DNA from: Methanobrevibacter woesei
GTDB taxonomy: Archaea; Methanobacteriota; Methanobacteria; Methanobacteriales; Methanobacteriaceae
DNA: 64,000 nt
Direction: 5' to 3'
NCBI RefSeq assembly: GCF_003111605.1
Contig: NZ_MZGU01000007.1
Location: 52,913-116,912 of the forward strand
The notes under the pieces were generated by a model that saw only the letters and a list, made by a program, of their open reading frames with translations, did not search any database and was not told the DNA's origin. The translations under genes and the position numbers were made by a program. Shown piece after piece: positions 26,294 through 36,406 of this stretch (positions are counted from its first letter, which is position 1; each line of letters begins with the position of its first letter).

Positions 26294-26408
26294 GATTTCA
26301 TTTATATAGATTTATTATTAATTATATTTTCGTAGCTAGTGAAAAGTATTTTTTTTATATAATAAAGACAAATATTATTATATTATATATCTTTAAGAAC
26401 GTGATTAG

Positions 26409-28064
26409 ATGAAAAGTGATAATATTAAAAAAGGAATCCAAAGAGCTCCACACAGGTCTTTACTTCGTGCATGTGGGCTTAAGGATGAAGATTTTAAAAA
26501 ACCTTTTATTGGAATAGCTAATAGTTTTACTGAAATTGTTCCGGGTCATATCCATCTTAAAAACTTAGTTGAATTTGTAAAGGAAGGTATTATAGCTGCT
26601 GGTGGAATACCTTTTGAATTTAATACAATGGCTGTTTGTGATGGTATTAGTATGAATCACGATGGAATGAAATATTCTCTTCCATCTAGGGAAATTATTG
26701 CTGCTACTGTTGAAAGTATGGCTAAAGGACACAGTTTAGATGGTTTAGTTTTAATTCCTAGCTGTGATAAAGTAGTTCCAGGTATGATAATGGGTGCTTC
26801 AAGAGTTAATATTCCTACTATTGTTGTCACTGGTGGACCAATGGAATCTGGTAGATATAATGGAAAGAATGTCGATTTAATTAGTGTCTATGAGGCTGTT
26901 GGTGAATTATCTGCAGGAAAAATTACAGAAAAAGAAGTGGATGAACTTGAAAGATGTGCATGTCCTGGAGCAGGTAGCTGTTCTGGATTATTTACTGCAA
27001 ATACAATGGCATGTCTTTGTGAAACAATGGGTTTATCTCTCCCGTTATGCGCAACAACTCATGCATTGGATAAAGAAAATGAAGAAATGGCATATAATTC
27101 TGGACGTCGTATTGTTGGAATGGTTAAAGAAGATTTAAAACCATCAGACATTATGACTCAGGAATCATTTAACAATGCGATTGCTGTTGACATGGCTCTT
27201 GGTGGATCTAGTAATACTGCACTTCATCTTCCTGCATTAGCTAGTGAATTTTCAAATTATGGTGTAGAAGTGGATTTAGAATTATTTGATGAAATTAGTA
27301 AAAAAATACCTCATATAGCTTTAATATCTCCTGCTGGTGAAGATACAATGAGGGATTTACACAATGCTGGAGGTATTCCTGCGGTCTTAAAAGCTATAGA
27401 ATCTAAAATAGACACTTCTGTTGTAACATGTACTGGAAAAACAATAGCTGAAAATATTTCTGATGTTGAAGTTCTTGACAGTAATGTAATCCATCCAATT
27501 GACAATCCAGTTCATGCTGATGGTGGAATAGCTATTTTAAAAGGTAATATTGCACCTAATGGATCTGTTGTCAAAAAAGGAGCTGTTGCAGAAGACTTAA
27601 TGTATCTTAAAGGACCTGCAAAAGTATTCACCTGTGAAGAAGATGTTACTGAAGCTATTTTTGACCATAAAATAGAAGAAGGAGACATTATTGTTATTGC
27701 TTATGAAGGGCCTAAGGGAGGTCCTGGAATGAGGGAAATGTTAAACCCAACTTCTGCAATTGTTGGTATGGGAATTAAAAATGTAGGTCTTATAACTGAT
27801 GGAAGATTCTCTGGAGGAACAAGAGGGCCATGTATTGGACATGTATCTCCAGAAGCAATGGCAGATGGTCCAATTGCAGCTATTGAAGATGGAGATATAA
27901 TTGAAATTGACATCGAAAACAGGTCTATTAATGTGGAATTAACCGATGAAGAAATAGCTGAAAGATTGGCAAAAAGAGAAATTCCTAAAAAAGATGTTGA
28001 TGGTTGGTTAGCACTTTACAGACAACTTGTTTCTTCTGCAGATAAAGGAGCTATTTTAAAATAA
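26409..28064 (+). CDS. ilvD: Dihydroxy-acid dehydratase
   Basis: IlvD dehydrates 2,3-dihydroxyacids to 2-oxoacids for valine, leucine and isoleucine. The 551-residue protein has the iron-sulfur cysteines in [12 protein letters not shown] and [21 protein letters not shown], and the C-terminal substrate loop [19 protein letters not shown]. All expected motifs are present and the length is normal. The gene is followed 9 bp later by hisD with a GGTGA ribosome binding site, so the two form a mixed-pathway operon. ilvB, ilvN and ilvC lie 20-25 kb away and leuA 9 kb upstream. Identification is certain. Confidence 0.96.
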   Translation: MKSDNIKKGIQRAPHRSLLRACGLKDEDFKKPFIGIANSFTEIVPGHIHLKNLVEFVKEGIIAAGGIPFEFNTMAVCDGISMNHDGMKYSLPSREIIAATVESMAKGHSLDGLVLIPSCDKVVPGMIMGASRVNIPTIVVTGGPMESGRYNGKNVDLISVYEAVGELSAGKITEKEVDELERCACPGAGSCSGLFTANTMACLCETMGLSLPLCATTHALDKENEEMAYNSGRRIVGMVKEDLKPSDIMTQESFNNAIAVDMALGGSSNTALHLPALASEFSNYGVEVDLELFDEISKKIPHIALISPAGEDTMRDLHNAGGIPAVLKAIESKIDTSVVTCTGKTIAENISDVEVLDSNVIHPIDNPVHADGGIAILKGNIAPNGSVVKKGAVAEDLMYLKGPAKVFTCEEDVTEAIFDHKIEEGDIIVIAYEGPKGGPGMREMLNPTSAIVGMGIKNVGLITDGRFSGGTRGPCIGHVSPEAMADGPIAAIEDGDIIEIDIENRSINVELTDEEIAERLAKREIPKKDVDGWLALYRQLVSSADKGAILK

Positions 28065-28073
28065 GGTGAAACA

Positions 28074-29348
28074 ATGGAAATTTTAAAATATGATGAAATT
28101 GACTTGCAGGAAGTTGTTAAACGTTCTGGAGATGATGTTAATAATGTTATTGGTACTGTAAGTGATATTTTAGCCGATGTTAAAGAGTCTGGAGATGAAG
28201 CTTTAAAAAATTACACAAAAAAATTTGACAATGTTGAATTAGGTGATTTAAAAGTAAGTAATGTAGAAATTGAGGAAGCTTATCAGAATATTGATCCTAA
28301 TTTATTGGAAGCTCTTAAATCCTCAGCTAGCAACATTGAAAAATTCCATAAAGAAGAAATTCCTAGTGAATGGGAAATTGAAGTAATTGAAGGAGTAAAG
28401 GCAGGTCAGATTATAAGGCCAATTTCCTCTGTAGGATGTTATATTCCTGGTGGAAGAGCAGTCTATCCTTCTTCAATCTTAATGACTGTAATTCCTGCAA
28501 AAATAGCTGGGGTTGAAAAAATTGTCTGCTGTTCTCCTCCACAGCCAGATGGAAAAATTATGGATGCTATTTTAGTAGCTGCTGACTTAGCAGGGGCTGA
28601 TGAAATTTATAAAGTTGGAGGAGCTCAAGCTATTGCAGCTATGGCTTATGGAACAGAAACAGTAGAAAAAGTTGATAAAATTGTAGGACCTGGAAATATC
28701 TTTGTTACAGCAGCTAAAAAATTAGTTTATGGAGAAGTTGATATTGAGTTTCCAGCAGGACCTTCTGAAGTTTTAATACTTGCAGATGACTCAGCTATTC
28801 CAGAATATGTTGCATATGATATGTTATCTCAAGCAGAACATGACCCTAATGCATCATGTTTTATTGCAACTCCTAGTAAAGATTTGGCTGAAAAATCTCT
28901 TAAATTAATTAATGAATTTGCTGATGAAGCTTCTAGAAGCGAAATCATTAAAGAATCCTTATCTAAGTATGGTAAAATCATATTGACTAACACTTTAGAA
29001 GAAGCTATTGAAGTAACAAATGAATATGCACCAGAACATTTAATTATTGCCTGTGAAAATAATGAAGAGGTTCTTAAAAGTATAAAAAATGCAGGTTCAA
29101 TATTTATGGGAAATTACTCTCCTGTTGCTTGTGGTGATTATGGATCAGGTACTAATCATGTATTACCAACAAGTGGTGGAGCTAAAATGTATTCTGGTTT
29201 ATCAACAGAGGCTTTTATTAAAAAACCAACTGTTCAAACCATTTCAAAAAAAGGAATTGAATCTTTAGCAGAGTATTGTGTTGATTTAGCAAAATATGAA
29301 GGTTTATATGCTCATGCAGATTCAATTAACATAAGGTTAAAAAAATAA
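28074..29348 (+). CDS. hisD: Histidinol dehydrogenase
   Basis: HisD performs the last two oxidations of histidine synthesis. The 424-residue protein contains the family signatures [20 protein letters not shown] region, [17 protein letters not shown], the zinc-binding region around SQAEHDPNA, and EYAPEHLI with the catalytic Glu-His pair. It has normal length and follows ilvD by 9 bp, with AAGGTGAAACA as ribosome binding site. A short inverted repeat after its stop (29353-29372) separates it from the convergent flavoprotein gene. Certain. Confidence 0.96.
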   Translation: MEILKYDEIDLQEVVKRSGDDVNNVIGTVSDILADVKESGDEALKNYTKKFDNVELGDLKVSNVEIEEAYQNIDPNLLEALKSSASNIEKFHKEEIPSEWEIEVIEGVKAGQIIRPISSVGCYIPGGRAVYPSSILMTVIPAKIAGVEKIVCCSPPQPDGKIMDAILVAADLAGADEIYKVGGAQAIAAMAYGTETVEKVDKIVGPGNIFVTAAKKLVYGEVDIEFPAGPSEVLILADDSAIPEYVAYDMLSQAEHDPNASCFIATPSKDLAEKSLKLINEFADEASRSEIIKESLSKYGKIILTNTLEEAIEVTNEYAPEHLIIACENNEEVLKSIKNAGSIFMGNYSPVACGDYGSGTNHVLPTSGGAKMYSGLSTEAFIKKPTVQTISKKGIESLAEYCVDLAKYEGLYAHADSINIRLKK

Positions 29349-29352
29349 GTGG

Positions 29353-29372
29353 GTTATAATTTAACTTATAAC
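29353..29372. terminator. Inverted repeat between convergent hisD and flavoprotein genes
   Basis: GTTATAA (29353-29359) and TTATAAC (29366-29372) form a 7-bp stem with a 6-base loop just after the hisD stop and over the stop of the opposite gene. It may act as a bidirectional end signal; support is limited to symmetry and position. Confidence 0.4.
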
Positions 29373-29773
29373 TCATATTTTTTAGCTGGTTCACCACTGA
29401 AATCAGCGATTACTGCTTTTGCACCTTCTTTTATTGTAAATACAGCAAATATTGGGTTATCACCACTACCATATAAACTTTCAACTAATTCATTAGAATC
29501 AATTACTTTTTGTTTTAATTCAATATCATCAATCCATTCTACTTCTCCACTAATTCTTAACCATTTAAATTCTGGATTAGCTGCAGTTAATTCAAATTTA
29601 GGGTTTGCTTCTAATTCTTTATACATTGGTTTTTGGGTACTTGTACAGAAGTAGTATTTTCCATTTTCTTCAAAGTAATACATAATTGGTCTTACTTTTG
29701 CTTCACCATCAAGTCCGATTGTTGCTAAGTATTCAACTGGGTTTTGTTCTAAAAATTCTTTTACATCATTCAT
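29366..29773 (-). CDS. Pyridoxamine-5'-phosphate-oxidase-like flavoprotein
   Basis: A 135-residue single-domain split-barrel protein. The segment EYLATIGLDGEAKVRPIMYYFEENGKYYFCTST is the usual N-terminal half of FMN- or F420-binding PNPOx-like proteins. The C-terminal half has the matching barrel strands (FKWLRISGEVEWIDD). Small members of this kind reduce or store flavin, or detoxify oxidants. It is divergent from the HxlR-type regulator at 29972, and the shared gap carries GGTTACC palindromes, so it is the probable regulated gene of that repressor. The precise reaction is unknown. Confidence 0.85.
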   Translation of the reverse strand: MNDVKEFLEQNPVEYLATIGLDGEAKVRPIMYYFEENGKYYFCTSTQKPMYKELEANPKFELTAANPEFKWLRISGEVEWIDDIELKQKVIDSNELVESLYGSGDNPIFAVFTIKEGAKAVIADFSGEPAKKYEL

Positions 29774-29880
29774 AATTATTATCTCCTTAATTTTTATTTT
29801 AACAATTAAATTTAGTTATTTTTGAGTTTTACTTTATAAACTCATGTAATACATTGTTTTAAGCTTTATAAATAGATTTT

Positions 29881-29916
29881 GTAACCATTAAGTTATTTGG
29901 TTACCATTTGGTAACC
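29881..29916. promoter_or_regulatory. Overlapping GGTTACC palindromes, probable HxlR operator
   Basis: GGTTACCATTTGGTAACC (29899-29916) is an inverted repeat with 8-bp arms and a 2-bp spacer. It overlaps a second one, GTAACCA (29881-29887) with TGGTTAC (29898-29904). The site lies between the divergent flavoprotein and HxlR genes, fitting a dimeric winged-helix repressor that controls both. Confidence 0.7.
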
Positions 29917-29971
29917 GGAGAGGGTGTTTTAAATAGTTAAATGTATAATTATTAAATAAGGGTGATTATTT

Positions 29972-30349
29972 ATGGATCCAACAATTACATGTCCTATTCA
30001 AAATGCTGTTCAGCTATTTAATAAAAAGTGGTCAATTCTCATTATTCGTGATATGTTCTTTGGTAAAAAACAATTTAGTGAGTTTAAAGAAGGAAAAGAC
30101 ATTTCAAATAAGGTTTTATCTAGTTGTTTAAAAGATTTAGAAGAAAAAAAGATTATTGAGAAAAGAGTTATGGATACAACTCCCGTAACAACAGAATATC
30201 ACTTGACTGAAGCAGGTAAGCATTTAAATAAAGTACTTTATGAATTAGCTAGTTTTATTTTAGATTCTAATCTCTTTGAAGAGTATAAATCTCCTGAAGT
30301 TAAAGAATCAATTAAAAATCAATTTAAAGAAGCTTTAGATATCTCTTAA
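29972..30349 (+). CDS. HxlR-family winged-helix transcription regulator
   Basis: A 125-residue HxlR/MarR-like regulator. TCPIQNAVQLFNKKWSILIIRDM is the family start, with a cysteine at position 7 that in several HxlR proteins senses oxidants or electrophiles. The recognition helix region KVLSSCLKDLEEKKIIEKRV and the wing PVTTEYHLTEAGK follow. It most likely binds the GGTTACC palindromes upstream and controls itself and the divergent split-barrel flavoprotein. The GGGTGAT ribosome binding site is standard. The family is secure and the inducer unknown. Confidence 0.9.
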   Translation: MDPTITCPIQNAVQLFNKKWSILIIRDMFFGKKQFSEFKEGKDISNKVLSSCLKDLEEKKIIEKRVMDTTPVTTEYHLTEAGKHLNKVLYELASFILDSNLFEEYKSPEVKESIKNQFKEALDIS

Positions 30350-30577
30350 TTTTTTAATAATTATGATTAGTTTACTGGAGTAATATAATATTTTTAGCTT
30401 AAATCAATTATTTAAGCTTAATTTAATTATTAATTCTTTCATAAATCTTTAATTATTAATTAAATACTTTATAATTGTTTAATTACAAAAATTTAAATAA
30501 TATGATTAATATAGCTATTATTAAACATTTTAACTGGAGAAACTTGTTGTAATATTTGGAGTATTTAAGGTGATATT

Positions 30578-31348
30578 ATGGGTTCTGAAGAAAATAATGA
30601 GATTAAACTTTTTCAGGATAAGAAAATAAGAACAAAGTGGGATTCTAACATTGAAGATTATTATTTTTCAGTAATTGATGTAATAGCTGTATTGACAGAA
30701 AGTAAAAATCCTTCTCAATATTGGAGAACTTTGAAATCTCGTTTAAAAGAGGAAGGAAATGAAAGTGTTACAAATTGTAACAGGTTGAAACTTCCTGCAA
30801 CAGATGGTAAGATGAGGTTAACAGATGTTGCAAATACCAAAGAATTATTGAGAATTATTCAATCTGTTCCTTCTCCAAAAGCAGAACCCTTCAAACAATG
30901 GCTGGCACAGTTAGGTAAGGAAAGGCTTGAAGAAATAGCAGATCCAGAACAAGCTATTGAAAGGGCAATACAAACTTATAGAAATAAAGGATATTCCAAT
31001 GAATGGATTACTCAACGTTTAAGGAGTATTGAAATTCGTAAAGATTTGACTCATGAATGGCATAAAAGTGGTATTAAAGAAGGAATTGAATATGCAATAC
31101 TAACAGATGATATTAGCAAAGCATGGTCTGGGATGTCCACTCGTGAATATAAAGACTATAAAAACCTAAGAAAAGAAAGTTTAAGGGACAACATGACTAA
31201 CACAGAGCTAGTTTTAAACATGCTAGCTGAAGTTTCCACTACTGAAATCAGTCGAAATGAAAAACCTCAAGGTTTAGATAAAAGTAGGGATGTTGCTAAA
31301 AGAGGTGGAAGTATTGCAGATAATGCAAGAAAAGATTTAGAAAAATAA
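30578..31348 (+). CDS. BRO-N/DinD-like protein, probably cut short by an in-frame stop
   Basis: A 256-residue protein with an N-terminal BRO-N domain as in phage antirepressors: IKLFQDKKIRTKWD, YYFSVIDVIAVLTES, YWRTLKSRLKEEG and LLRIIQSVPSPKAEPFKQWLA. The C-terminal half (AWSGMSTREYKDYKNL, LAEVSTTEI) resembles DinD-type proteins common on mobile elements and in gut microbes. After the TAA at 31346 the same frame continues 34 codons with LGKKVISKSNPKN, which looks like the normal end of such proteins after ARKDLEK. So the gene is either truncated by one nonsense change or the family ends vary. It is alone between ordinary genes, with a ~228-bp A+T-rich leader, and probably arrived by transfer. 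Confidence 0.78.
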   Translation: MGSEENNEIKLFQDKKIRTKWDSNIEDYYFSVIDVIAVLTESKNPSQYWRTLKSRLKEEGNESVTNCNRLKLPATDGKMRLTDVANTKELLRIIQSVPSPKAEPFKQWLAQLGKERLEEIADPEQAIERAIQTYRNKGYSNEWITQRLRSIEIRKDLTHEWHKSGIKEGIEYAILTDDISKAWSGMSTREYKDYKNLRKESLRDNMTNTELVLNMLAEVSTTEISRNEKPQGLDKSRDVAKRGGSIADNARKDLEK

Positions 31349-31453
31349 TTAGGTAAAAAAGTTATAAGTAAAAGTAATCCTAAAAACCCAGAATTATTAG
31401 ATGAATTATCTTTAAAACTAATTTTAACACTAATATTTATATGTATATTATAA
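31349..31453 (+). pseudogene. Detached in-frame tail of the BRO-N/DinD-like gene
   Basis: Directly after the stop at 31346-31348 the same frame stays open for 34 codons before TAA at 31451-31453. The first 13 codons read LGKKVISKSNPKN, similar to the TGKKV(I/V)S.. tail I expect in full-length relatives. The later codons are hydrophobic and may be random. It is best read as a lost C-terminus, with sequencing error or read-through as alternatives. Confidence 0.5.
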
Positions 31454-31531
31454 TAAATTTATAATTATAATGAAAATTTAATTTTTCAATTTTATTCTAA
31501 ATTATTTTTTTTAACCGAGAGGTGAATTAAT

Positions 31532-32851
31532 TTGCAAGGATTATTAAATGATTTAAGAAGAACTCATTATACTAAAGAAGTTACTCCTGAACTTAAAGGA
31601 GAAGATGTATTAATCATGGGATGGGTTCATGAAATTCGTGACTTAGGTGGAATCATCTTTGTCGTTATTAGAGATAGAGAAGGAAGAATTCAAATTACTG
31701 CACCAAGTAAAAAAGTTGATGCAGAAATTTTAGAAGATTTACGTGCACTTAGAAAAGAATCTGTAGTAGCTATTAAAGGTACAGTTCAAGAAGCTGGTAA
31801 AGCTCCTAATGGTGTTGAAATTATCCCAGCTGAAATTTACATGTTAAACTTAGCTAACCAACCTTTACCAATGGATCCAACTGAAAAAGTTAAAGCAGAA
31901 ATTGATACAAGACTTGATTCTAGATTCTTAGATTTAAGAAAAGCAAATGTTAGTGCTATATTTAAAATTAAAAGTAGAATGTTCCATACTGTAAGGGATT
32001 TCTTCTATAAAAATGGATTCGTTGAAATTAACACTCCTAAACTTGTAGCTTCAGCTACTGAAGGTGGAACTGAACTTTTCCCAATCACTTACTTTGAAAA
32101 AGAAGCATTCCTCGGTCAATCTCCACAATTATACAAACAAATTATGATGGCTAGTGGAATGGACAGAGTATTTGAAATCGGTCAAATCTTCAGAGCAGAA
32201 GAACACGATACTTTAAGACACTTAAACGAAGCTGTTTCTATAGATATGGAAGCTTCCTTTATGGATGATGAAGATGTAATGAAAATCCTCAATGATATGA
32301 TTTACCAAGTTATCGTTGATGTAAATGAAGACTGCAGTGATGAATTAGCTATTTTAGAACATGAAATGCCAATTCCTGAAGAGCCATTTGCAAAAGTAAC
32401 CTATGATGAAGCAGTAGACATTGTAAATGCTAAAGGTGTTGAAATGATGTGGGGAGAAGATTTATCCCGTGCTGCTGAAAAAGCATTAGGTGAAGAAATG
32501 GATGATTTCTACTTCTTAACTGAATGGCCAAGTGAAATTAAACCATTCTATGTAATGCCGAATGCTGATGATCCTGTTAAATCTCATGCATTTGATTTAA
32601 TGTATAAAAACTTAGAATTATCCTCAGGTGCAACTCGTGTTCACCAATATGATGTTTTAGTAAAACAAATTGAAGAAAGAGGATTAAATGTTAATGCATT
32701 TGGTAGTTACTTAAAAGCATTTGAATATGGTATGCCTCCTCATGCTGGTTGGGGTGTAGGTGCTGATAGGTTAACTATGGTGCTTACTGGAGTTGAAAAC
32801 ATTCGTGAAACCGTTCTCTTCCCAAGAGACAGACACAGATTAACTCCTTAA
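31532..32851 (+). CDS. aspS: Aspartyl-tRNA synthetase, archaeal type
   Basis: A 439-residue class IIb synthetase. The N-terminal OB fold ([26 protein letters not shown]) binds the anticodon. Motif 2 is [15 protein letters not shown] and motif 3 is [15 protein letters not shown] near the C-terminus. The short archaeal/eukaryotic form lacks the bacterial insertion. In Methanothermobacter this enzyme is non-discriminating and also makes Asp-tRNA(Asn), which GatCAB amidates; gatA is in this window. The start is TTG with a strong GAGGTGA ribosome binding site. The codon choice is enriched in C-ending codons compared with neighbours, suggesting high expression. Confidence 0.96.
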   Translation: MQGLLNDLRRTHYTKEVTPELKGEDVLIMGWVHEIRDLGGIIFVVIRDREGRIQITAPSKKVDAEILEDLRALRKESVVAIKGTVQEAGKAPNGVEIIPAEIYMLNLANQPLPMDPTEKVKAEIDTRLDSRFLDLRKANVSAIFKIKSRMFHTVRDFFYKNGFVEINTPKLVASATEGGTELFPITYFEKEAFLGQSPQLYKQIMMASGMDRVFEIGQIFRAEEHDTLRHLNEAVSIDMEASFMDDEDVMKILNDMIYQVIVDVNEDCSDELAILEHEMPIPEEPFAKVTYDEAVDIVNAKGVEMMWGEDLSRAAEKALGEEMDDFYFLTEWPSEIKPFYVMPNADDPVKSHAFDLMYKNLELSSGATRVHQYDVLVKQIEERGLNVNAFGSYLKAFEYGMPPHAGWGVGADRLTMVLTGVENIRETVLFPRDRHRLTP

Positions 32852-32873
32852 TCTTTTTTCTTTTTTGATTTTT

Positions 32874-34091
32874 ATGAAAGAATATGAAATAGCTATTGTT
32901 GGTGGAGGGCCTAGTGGACTTATGGCTGCAGTAGCTGCATTAGGTAAAAATATTGTAATACTTGAGAAAAATGACTCTTTAGCATCTAAACTTCTTTTAA
33001 CAGGTGGTGGGAGATGCAATCTTACAAATAATAAGCCAATAAAGAAGCTATTAAATTCTTTTCATGATAAAAATTTCTTAAAACACTCTTTTTATACATT
33101 GACTAATGAAAAGTTAATATCTATTTTTGAAAATCAGGGTCTTTACTTTATTGAAGAAGATGACAATAGAATTTTTCCAGAAACTGAAAGAGCTGTAGAT
33201 GTACTAGATACTTTAACTGACTATCTTGAAGATGTTGATATTAAATACAATTTCAAAGTAGAATCTATTGATAAGAAAGATGATAAATTCATTATCGATG
33301 ATAATATTAAAGCATCTTCTGTTATAATAGCTACTGGAGGAATTACTTATCCTCAAACTGGTTCTACTGGTGATGGATATTATTTAACTTCTCATGAAGT
33401 ATCTGATATTAAATATGGACTTTCTCCATTAATTACAAGAGATGACCTTAGGGATTATGCTGGAATCAACCTTTATAATGTTTCTGTTAGCTATAAAAAA
33501 TCTGAAATCTTTGGGGATGTGTTAATCACTCATCAGGGACTTACTGGTCCAGCTATTTTAAATATTAGTAATCTTATTTCCTATGATAATGATTATAATT
33601 TATTGGATAACAAAAACATTGTCCTGGATAATGTTAGAATAGCTATTGATTTAACACCCGATTATACAAGAGATGAACTGTCTGAAAAGTTTATTTTAGA
33701 TTTTCAAGCTAAAGGAAAGACTTTACTTAAAAATTATCTTAAATATCTCTTAACTAATAGTTTTATTCCACTATTTCTTGAAAAGGCTGGTTTGGATGGT
33801 GAAGTTAAACTGGCTAATATTACTAAAAAGGATAAAAACAAATTAATTAATTCATTAAAAGGTTTGGAATTTGAAATAGTTGGTTTTATGGGAGAATTAA
33901 GTAAGGTAACTGTTGGCGGTATTAAAATCGATGATATTAACTCTAAAACCATGGAATCTAAGTTAGTTGAGGGACTTTATTTTGCAGGGGAAGTTTTAGA
34001 GCCAGTTGGTTATACTGGTGGTTATAACTTAAAAATAGCTTTTTCTACTGGTTATTTAGCAGGAATGTCTGCTTCTAAAAGTTTAGATTAA
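32874..34091 (+). CDS. HI0933/BaiN-family flavoprotein
   Basis: An FAD protein of about 405 residues. GGGPSGLMAA near the start is the dinucleotide site, and the TGGGRCNLTN that follows is the diagnostic motif of the HI0933 family; the C-terminal GEVLEPVGYTGGYNLKIAFSTG closes the fold. Members reduce enone-type substrates, but most, including archaeal ones, have unknown reactions. I place the start at the ATG 32874. The frame also allows TTG at 32865, but neither has a clear ribosome binding site, and the ATG matches the usual length. A T-rich stretch lies between it and aspS. Confidence 0.84.
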   Translation: MKEYEIAIVGGGPSGLMAAVAALGKNIVILEKNDSLASKLLLTGGGRCNLTNNKPIKKLLNSFHDKNFLKHSFYTLTNEKLISIFENQGLYFIEEDDNRIFPETERAVDVLDTLTDYLEDVDIKYNFKVESIDKKDDKFIIDDNIKASSVIIATGGITYPQTGSTGDGYYLTSHEVSDIKYGLSPLITRDDLRDYAGINLYNVSVSYKKSEIFGDVLITHQGLTGPAILNISNLISYDNDYNLLDNKNIVLDNVRIAIDLTPDYTRDELSEKFILDFQAKGKTLLKNYLKYLLTNSFIPLFLEKAGLDGEVKLANITKKDKNKLINSLKGLEFEIVGFMGELSKVTVGGIKIDDINSKTMESKLVEGLYFAGEVLEPVGYTGGYNLKIAFSTGYLAGMSASKSLD

Positions 34092-34175
34092 GTAATTAAT
34101 TATATTTTTTATCTTACCTTAGTATATTAGTAATCTTATTAATTAATGAATAAGAAATAATTATAATGTGATATT

Positions 34176-34802
34176 ATGTTTATGGGTGCATCTACTAAAC
34201 AAGGTTATGATATTGCTACAAAAAGTAGAGAAATCATACGAGAACTTATTGGCGATGACATTAAGGATTTAAAACCTGCTGAAAAGGATATTGTTGAACG
34301 TATTGTTCATTCTACTGCAGATCCTGAATATGCAAAGTTAGTAGCTATTAGTGATGATTTTGTTGATGCTGCTTTAAAATCTATGAAAAATAATGAAACT
34401 ATTTTAACAGATATTAACATGGTAAAAGCAGGAATCACTCAGTATGATGGTGAAGTTTGCTGTTATATTAAGAATGATGAAGTTAAACAAATAGCTAAAG
34501 AAAATGAAATTACAAGGGCGGCAGCAGCTATTAGATATGCTTGCCAAAATGATTTTGAAGGAATAATTGTTTCAGGAAATGCTCCAACTGCAGTATGGGA
34601 AGCTATGGATTTATATAATAAAGGAGAATTAAATGTTAAAGCTATTGTTGGAGTTCCTGTTGGTTTTGTAGGTGCAGCTGATTCTAAAGAAGAATTAAGA
34701 AAATCCAATATTCCTAATATTATTACTCAAGGCCCTAAAGGTGGAACACCAATAGCTGTGGCCTGTGTTAACTCATTAATTCAAACATTGAGAGGTATCT
34801 AA
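34176..34802 (+). CDS. cbiC: Cobalt-precorrin-8 methylmutase
   Basis: CbiC moves a methyl group from C11 to C12 in cobamide synthesis, giving cobyrinate. The 208-residue protein has the catalytic histidine H45 in IVHSTADPEY, then a DINMVKAGI stretch and GIIVSGNAPTAVWEA and VGVPVGFVGAADSKE motifs, all typical. Two in-frame ATGs occur (34176 and 34182); the first is kept. hemL starts at the base after its stop, so the two tetrapyrrole genes are translationally coupled. Methanogens need cobamides for methyltransferases such as Mtr. Confidence 0.93.
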   Translation: MFMGASTKQGYDIATKSREIIRELIGDDIKDLKPAEKDIVERIVHSTADPEYAKLVAISDDFVDAALKSMKNNETILTDINMVKAGITQYDGEVCCYIKNDEVKQIAKENEITRAAAAIRYACQNDFEGIIVSGNAPTAVWEAMDLYNKGELNVKAIVGVPVGFVGAADSKEELRKSNIPNIITQGPKGGTPIAVACVNSLIQTLRGI

Positions 34803-36068
34803 ATGAATTCCCAAGAATTATTTGAAGAATCTAAAAAAATTATTCCTGGAGGTGTAAGTTCTCCAGTGAGAGCATTTAAACCATATCCATTTTTTGTAGC
34901 TAAAGGTGAAGGCTCTCATATTTATGATGTTGATGGAAATAGCTATGTTGATCATTGTTTGGCATATGGTCCTTTAATTTTAGGTCATGCTGATAAAACT
35001 GTTGTTTCTGATTTAACAAACCAATTAACTATGGGTACTGCTTATGGTGCACCTACAGAAAATGAGATTAAATTATCTCGTGAAGTTATTAATAGAATTC
35101 CTTCTGCTGAGATGGTTAGGTTCACAAATAGTGGAACAGAAGCTACTATGAGTGCTATAAGAATTGCCAGAGGTTTTACTAAAAGAGATAAAATTGTTAA
35201 ATTTGAAGGGGCTTATCATGGTGCACATGATTACTGCTTAGTTAAAGGTGGTTCTGGTGCTGCATGTTTGCCTGATTCTTTAGGAATTCCTCTCGATACA
35301 ACTAAAAATACTTTAACTGTTCCATTTAATGATGAAGAAGCATTAACAGAGTTAATAGAAAAAGAAGGAGAAAATATTGCTTGTATAATAATGGAAGTTG
35401 TTATGGGTAATATTGGTTGTGTTGAACCAAAAGATGGTTATTTGGAATTTTTAAGAAAAATAACTGAAGAAAATGGTATTGTTTTAATATTTGATGAGGT
35501 TATCACTGGTTTTAGACTAGCTACTGGTGGTGCACAGGAATACTATGGTGTAACTCCTGATATGACAACTTTAGGTAAAATTGTTGGTGGTGGCCTTCCA
35601 ATGGGTGCATTTTGTGGTAAAAAGGAGATTATGGAACTTGTAGCACCTAATGGTCCAGTTTATCAGGCAGGTACATTTAGTGGTAATCCAATTTCTGTTC
35701 AAGCAGGTCTTTCAACATTAAAACAATTGAATAACGATTTTTATACTAGTTTAAATAAAAAAGGCGAATTCTTAAGAAGTAATATTTGTGATATTGTTGA
35801 TGAATTGTCTCTTGATATTTCTCCTGTTGGATTAGGTTCAATGTTCCAAATATACTTTAATCCTAATGAAGTTACTAATTATGCAGAAGCACAAGAATCT
35901 GATTCAGAGAGATTCCTTGTTTACTTTAGACAACTGTTAAAAGAAGGTGTTTTCATACCTCCTAGTCAATTTGAGTGTAATTTTATATCTTCTGCACATA
36001 AGATGGAAGATTTGGAAAAGACTGTTAATGCAATTAGGAAGTCTTTAAAAGTTGCTTTTGAGCTATAA
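34803..36068 (+). CDS. hemL: Glutamate-1-semialdehyde 2,1-aminomutase
   Basis: HemL makes 5-aminolevulinate, the precursor for cobamide, F430 and siroheme. The 421-residue PLP enzyme begins with [19 protein letters not shown], typical of the family, and has the PLP lysine in [16 protein letters not shown] near residue 262 and FDEVITGFR with the PLP-binding aspartate. The length is normal. It begins at the base following the cbiC stop, forming a two-gene tetrapyrrole operon. Identification is certain. Confidence 0.96.
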   Translation: MNSQELFEESKKIIPGGVSSPVRAFKPYPFFVAKGEGSHIYDVDGNSYVDHCLAYGPLILGHADKTVVSDLTNQLTMGTAYGAPTENEIKLSREVINRIPSAEMVRFTNSGTEATMSAIRIARGFTKRDKIVKFEGAYHGAHDYCLVKGGSGAACLPDSLGIPLDTTKNTLTVPFNDEEALTELIEKEGENIACIIMEVVMGNIGCVEPKDGYLEFLRKITEENGIVLIFDEVITGFRLATGGAQEYYGVTPDMTTLGKIVGGGLPMGAFCGKKEIMELVAPNGPVYQAGTFSGNPISVQAGLSTLKQLNNDFYTSLNKKGEFLRSNICDIVDELSLDISPVGLGSMFQIYFNPNEVTNYAEAQESDSERFLVYFRQLLKEGVFIPPSQFECNFISSAHKMEDLEKTVNAIRKSLKVAFEL

Positions 36069-36406
36069 ATTTATTATATTCATTTAAAGTTTAATTGCTT
36101 TCATATTTTCTTATTTTATTTTTTTTAAAGTTATCCTAGAATTTATGTAATTGAGATAAAGGAATTAAATCTCATATTTATCATTTAAAAGCTATCTATT
36201 TTTTTGGAAAGGATTGTATTGTTATTATTTGAAGATATTGTCGTATTTGGTTACTTTTAGAACCGTTAACTTTTTATAGAGGGGGGGGTAAAATATATTT
36301 ACATGAAAATTGTCTTATTTTTTTAACATCTTTATTTTATTTAATTAGGATTTAATATTTTTTTCTTCATGGTTATTTTAAATGTATAGTATCTTGAGGT
36401 GAGTTA
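36069..36406. other. 338-bp A+T-rich gap before the surface-protein gene
   Basis: No gene, tRNA or convincing conserved RNA is visible. The left part is T-rich and probably ends hemL transcription. The right part holds TTTTTATAG followed by an eight-base G-run (36281-36288) and the leader of the surface-protein gene, whose TTGAGGTGAG ribosome binding site is just before 36407. Confidence 0.6.
36281..36288 (+). repeat. G8 homopolymer upstream of a surface-protein gene
   Basis: Eight consecutive G residues directly follow TTTTTATAGA, a TATA-like element, about 120 bp before the ATG at 36407. Such a run is unusual in this A+T-rich sequence and could be prone to slippage that changes promoter spacing. 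Confidence 0.6.

Noticed and set aside
36069..36406. Gap checked for a tRNA or small RNA gene
   Set aside because: No cloverleaf, conserved TpsiC-like sequence or known RNA pattern was seen by eye; only A+T-rich leader sequence and the G8 run.
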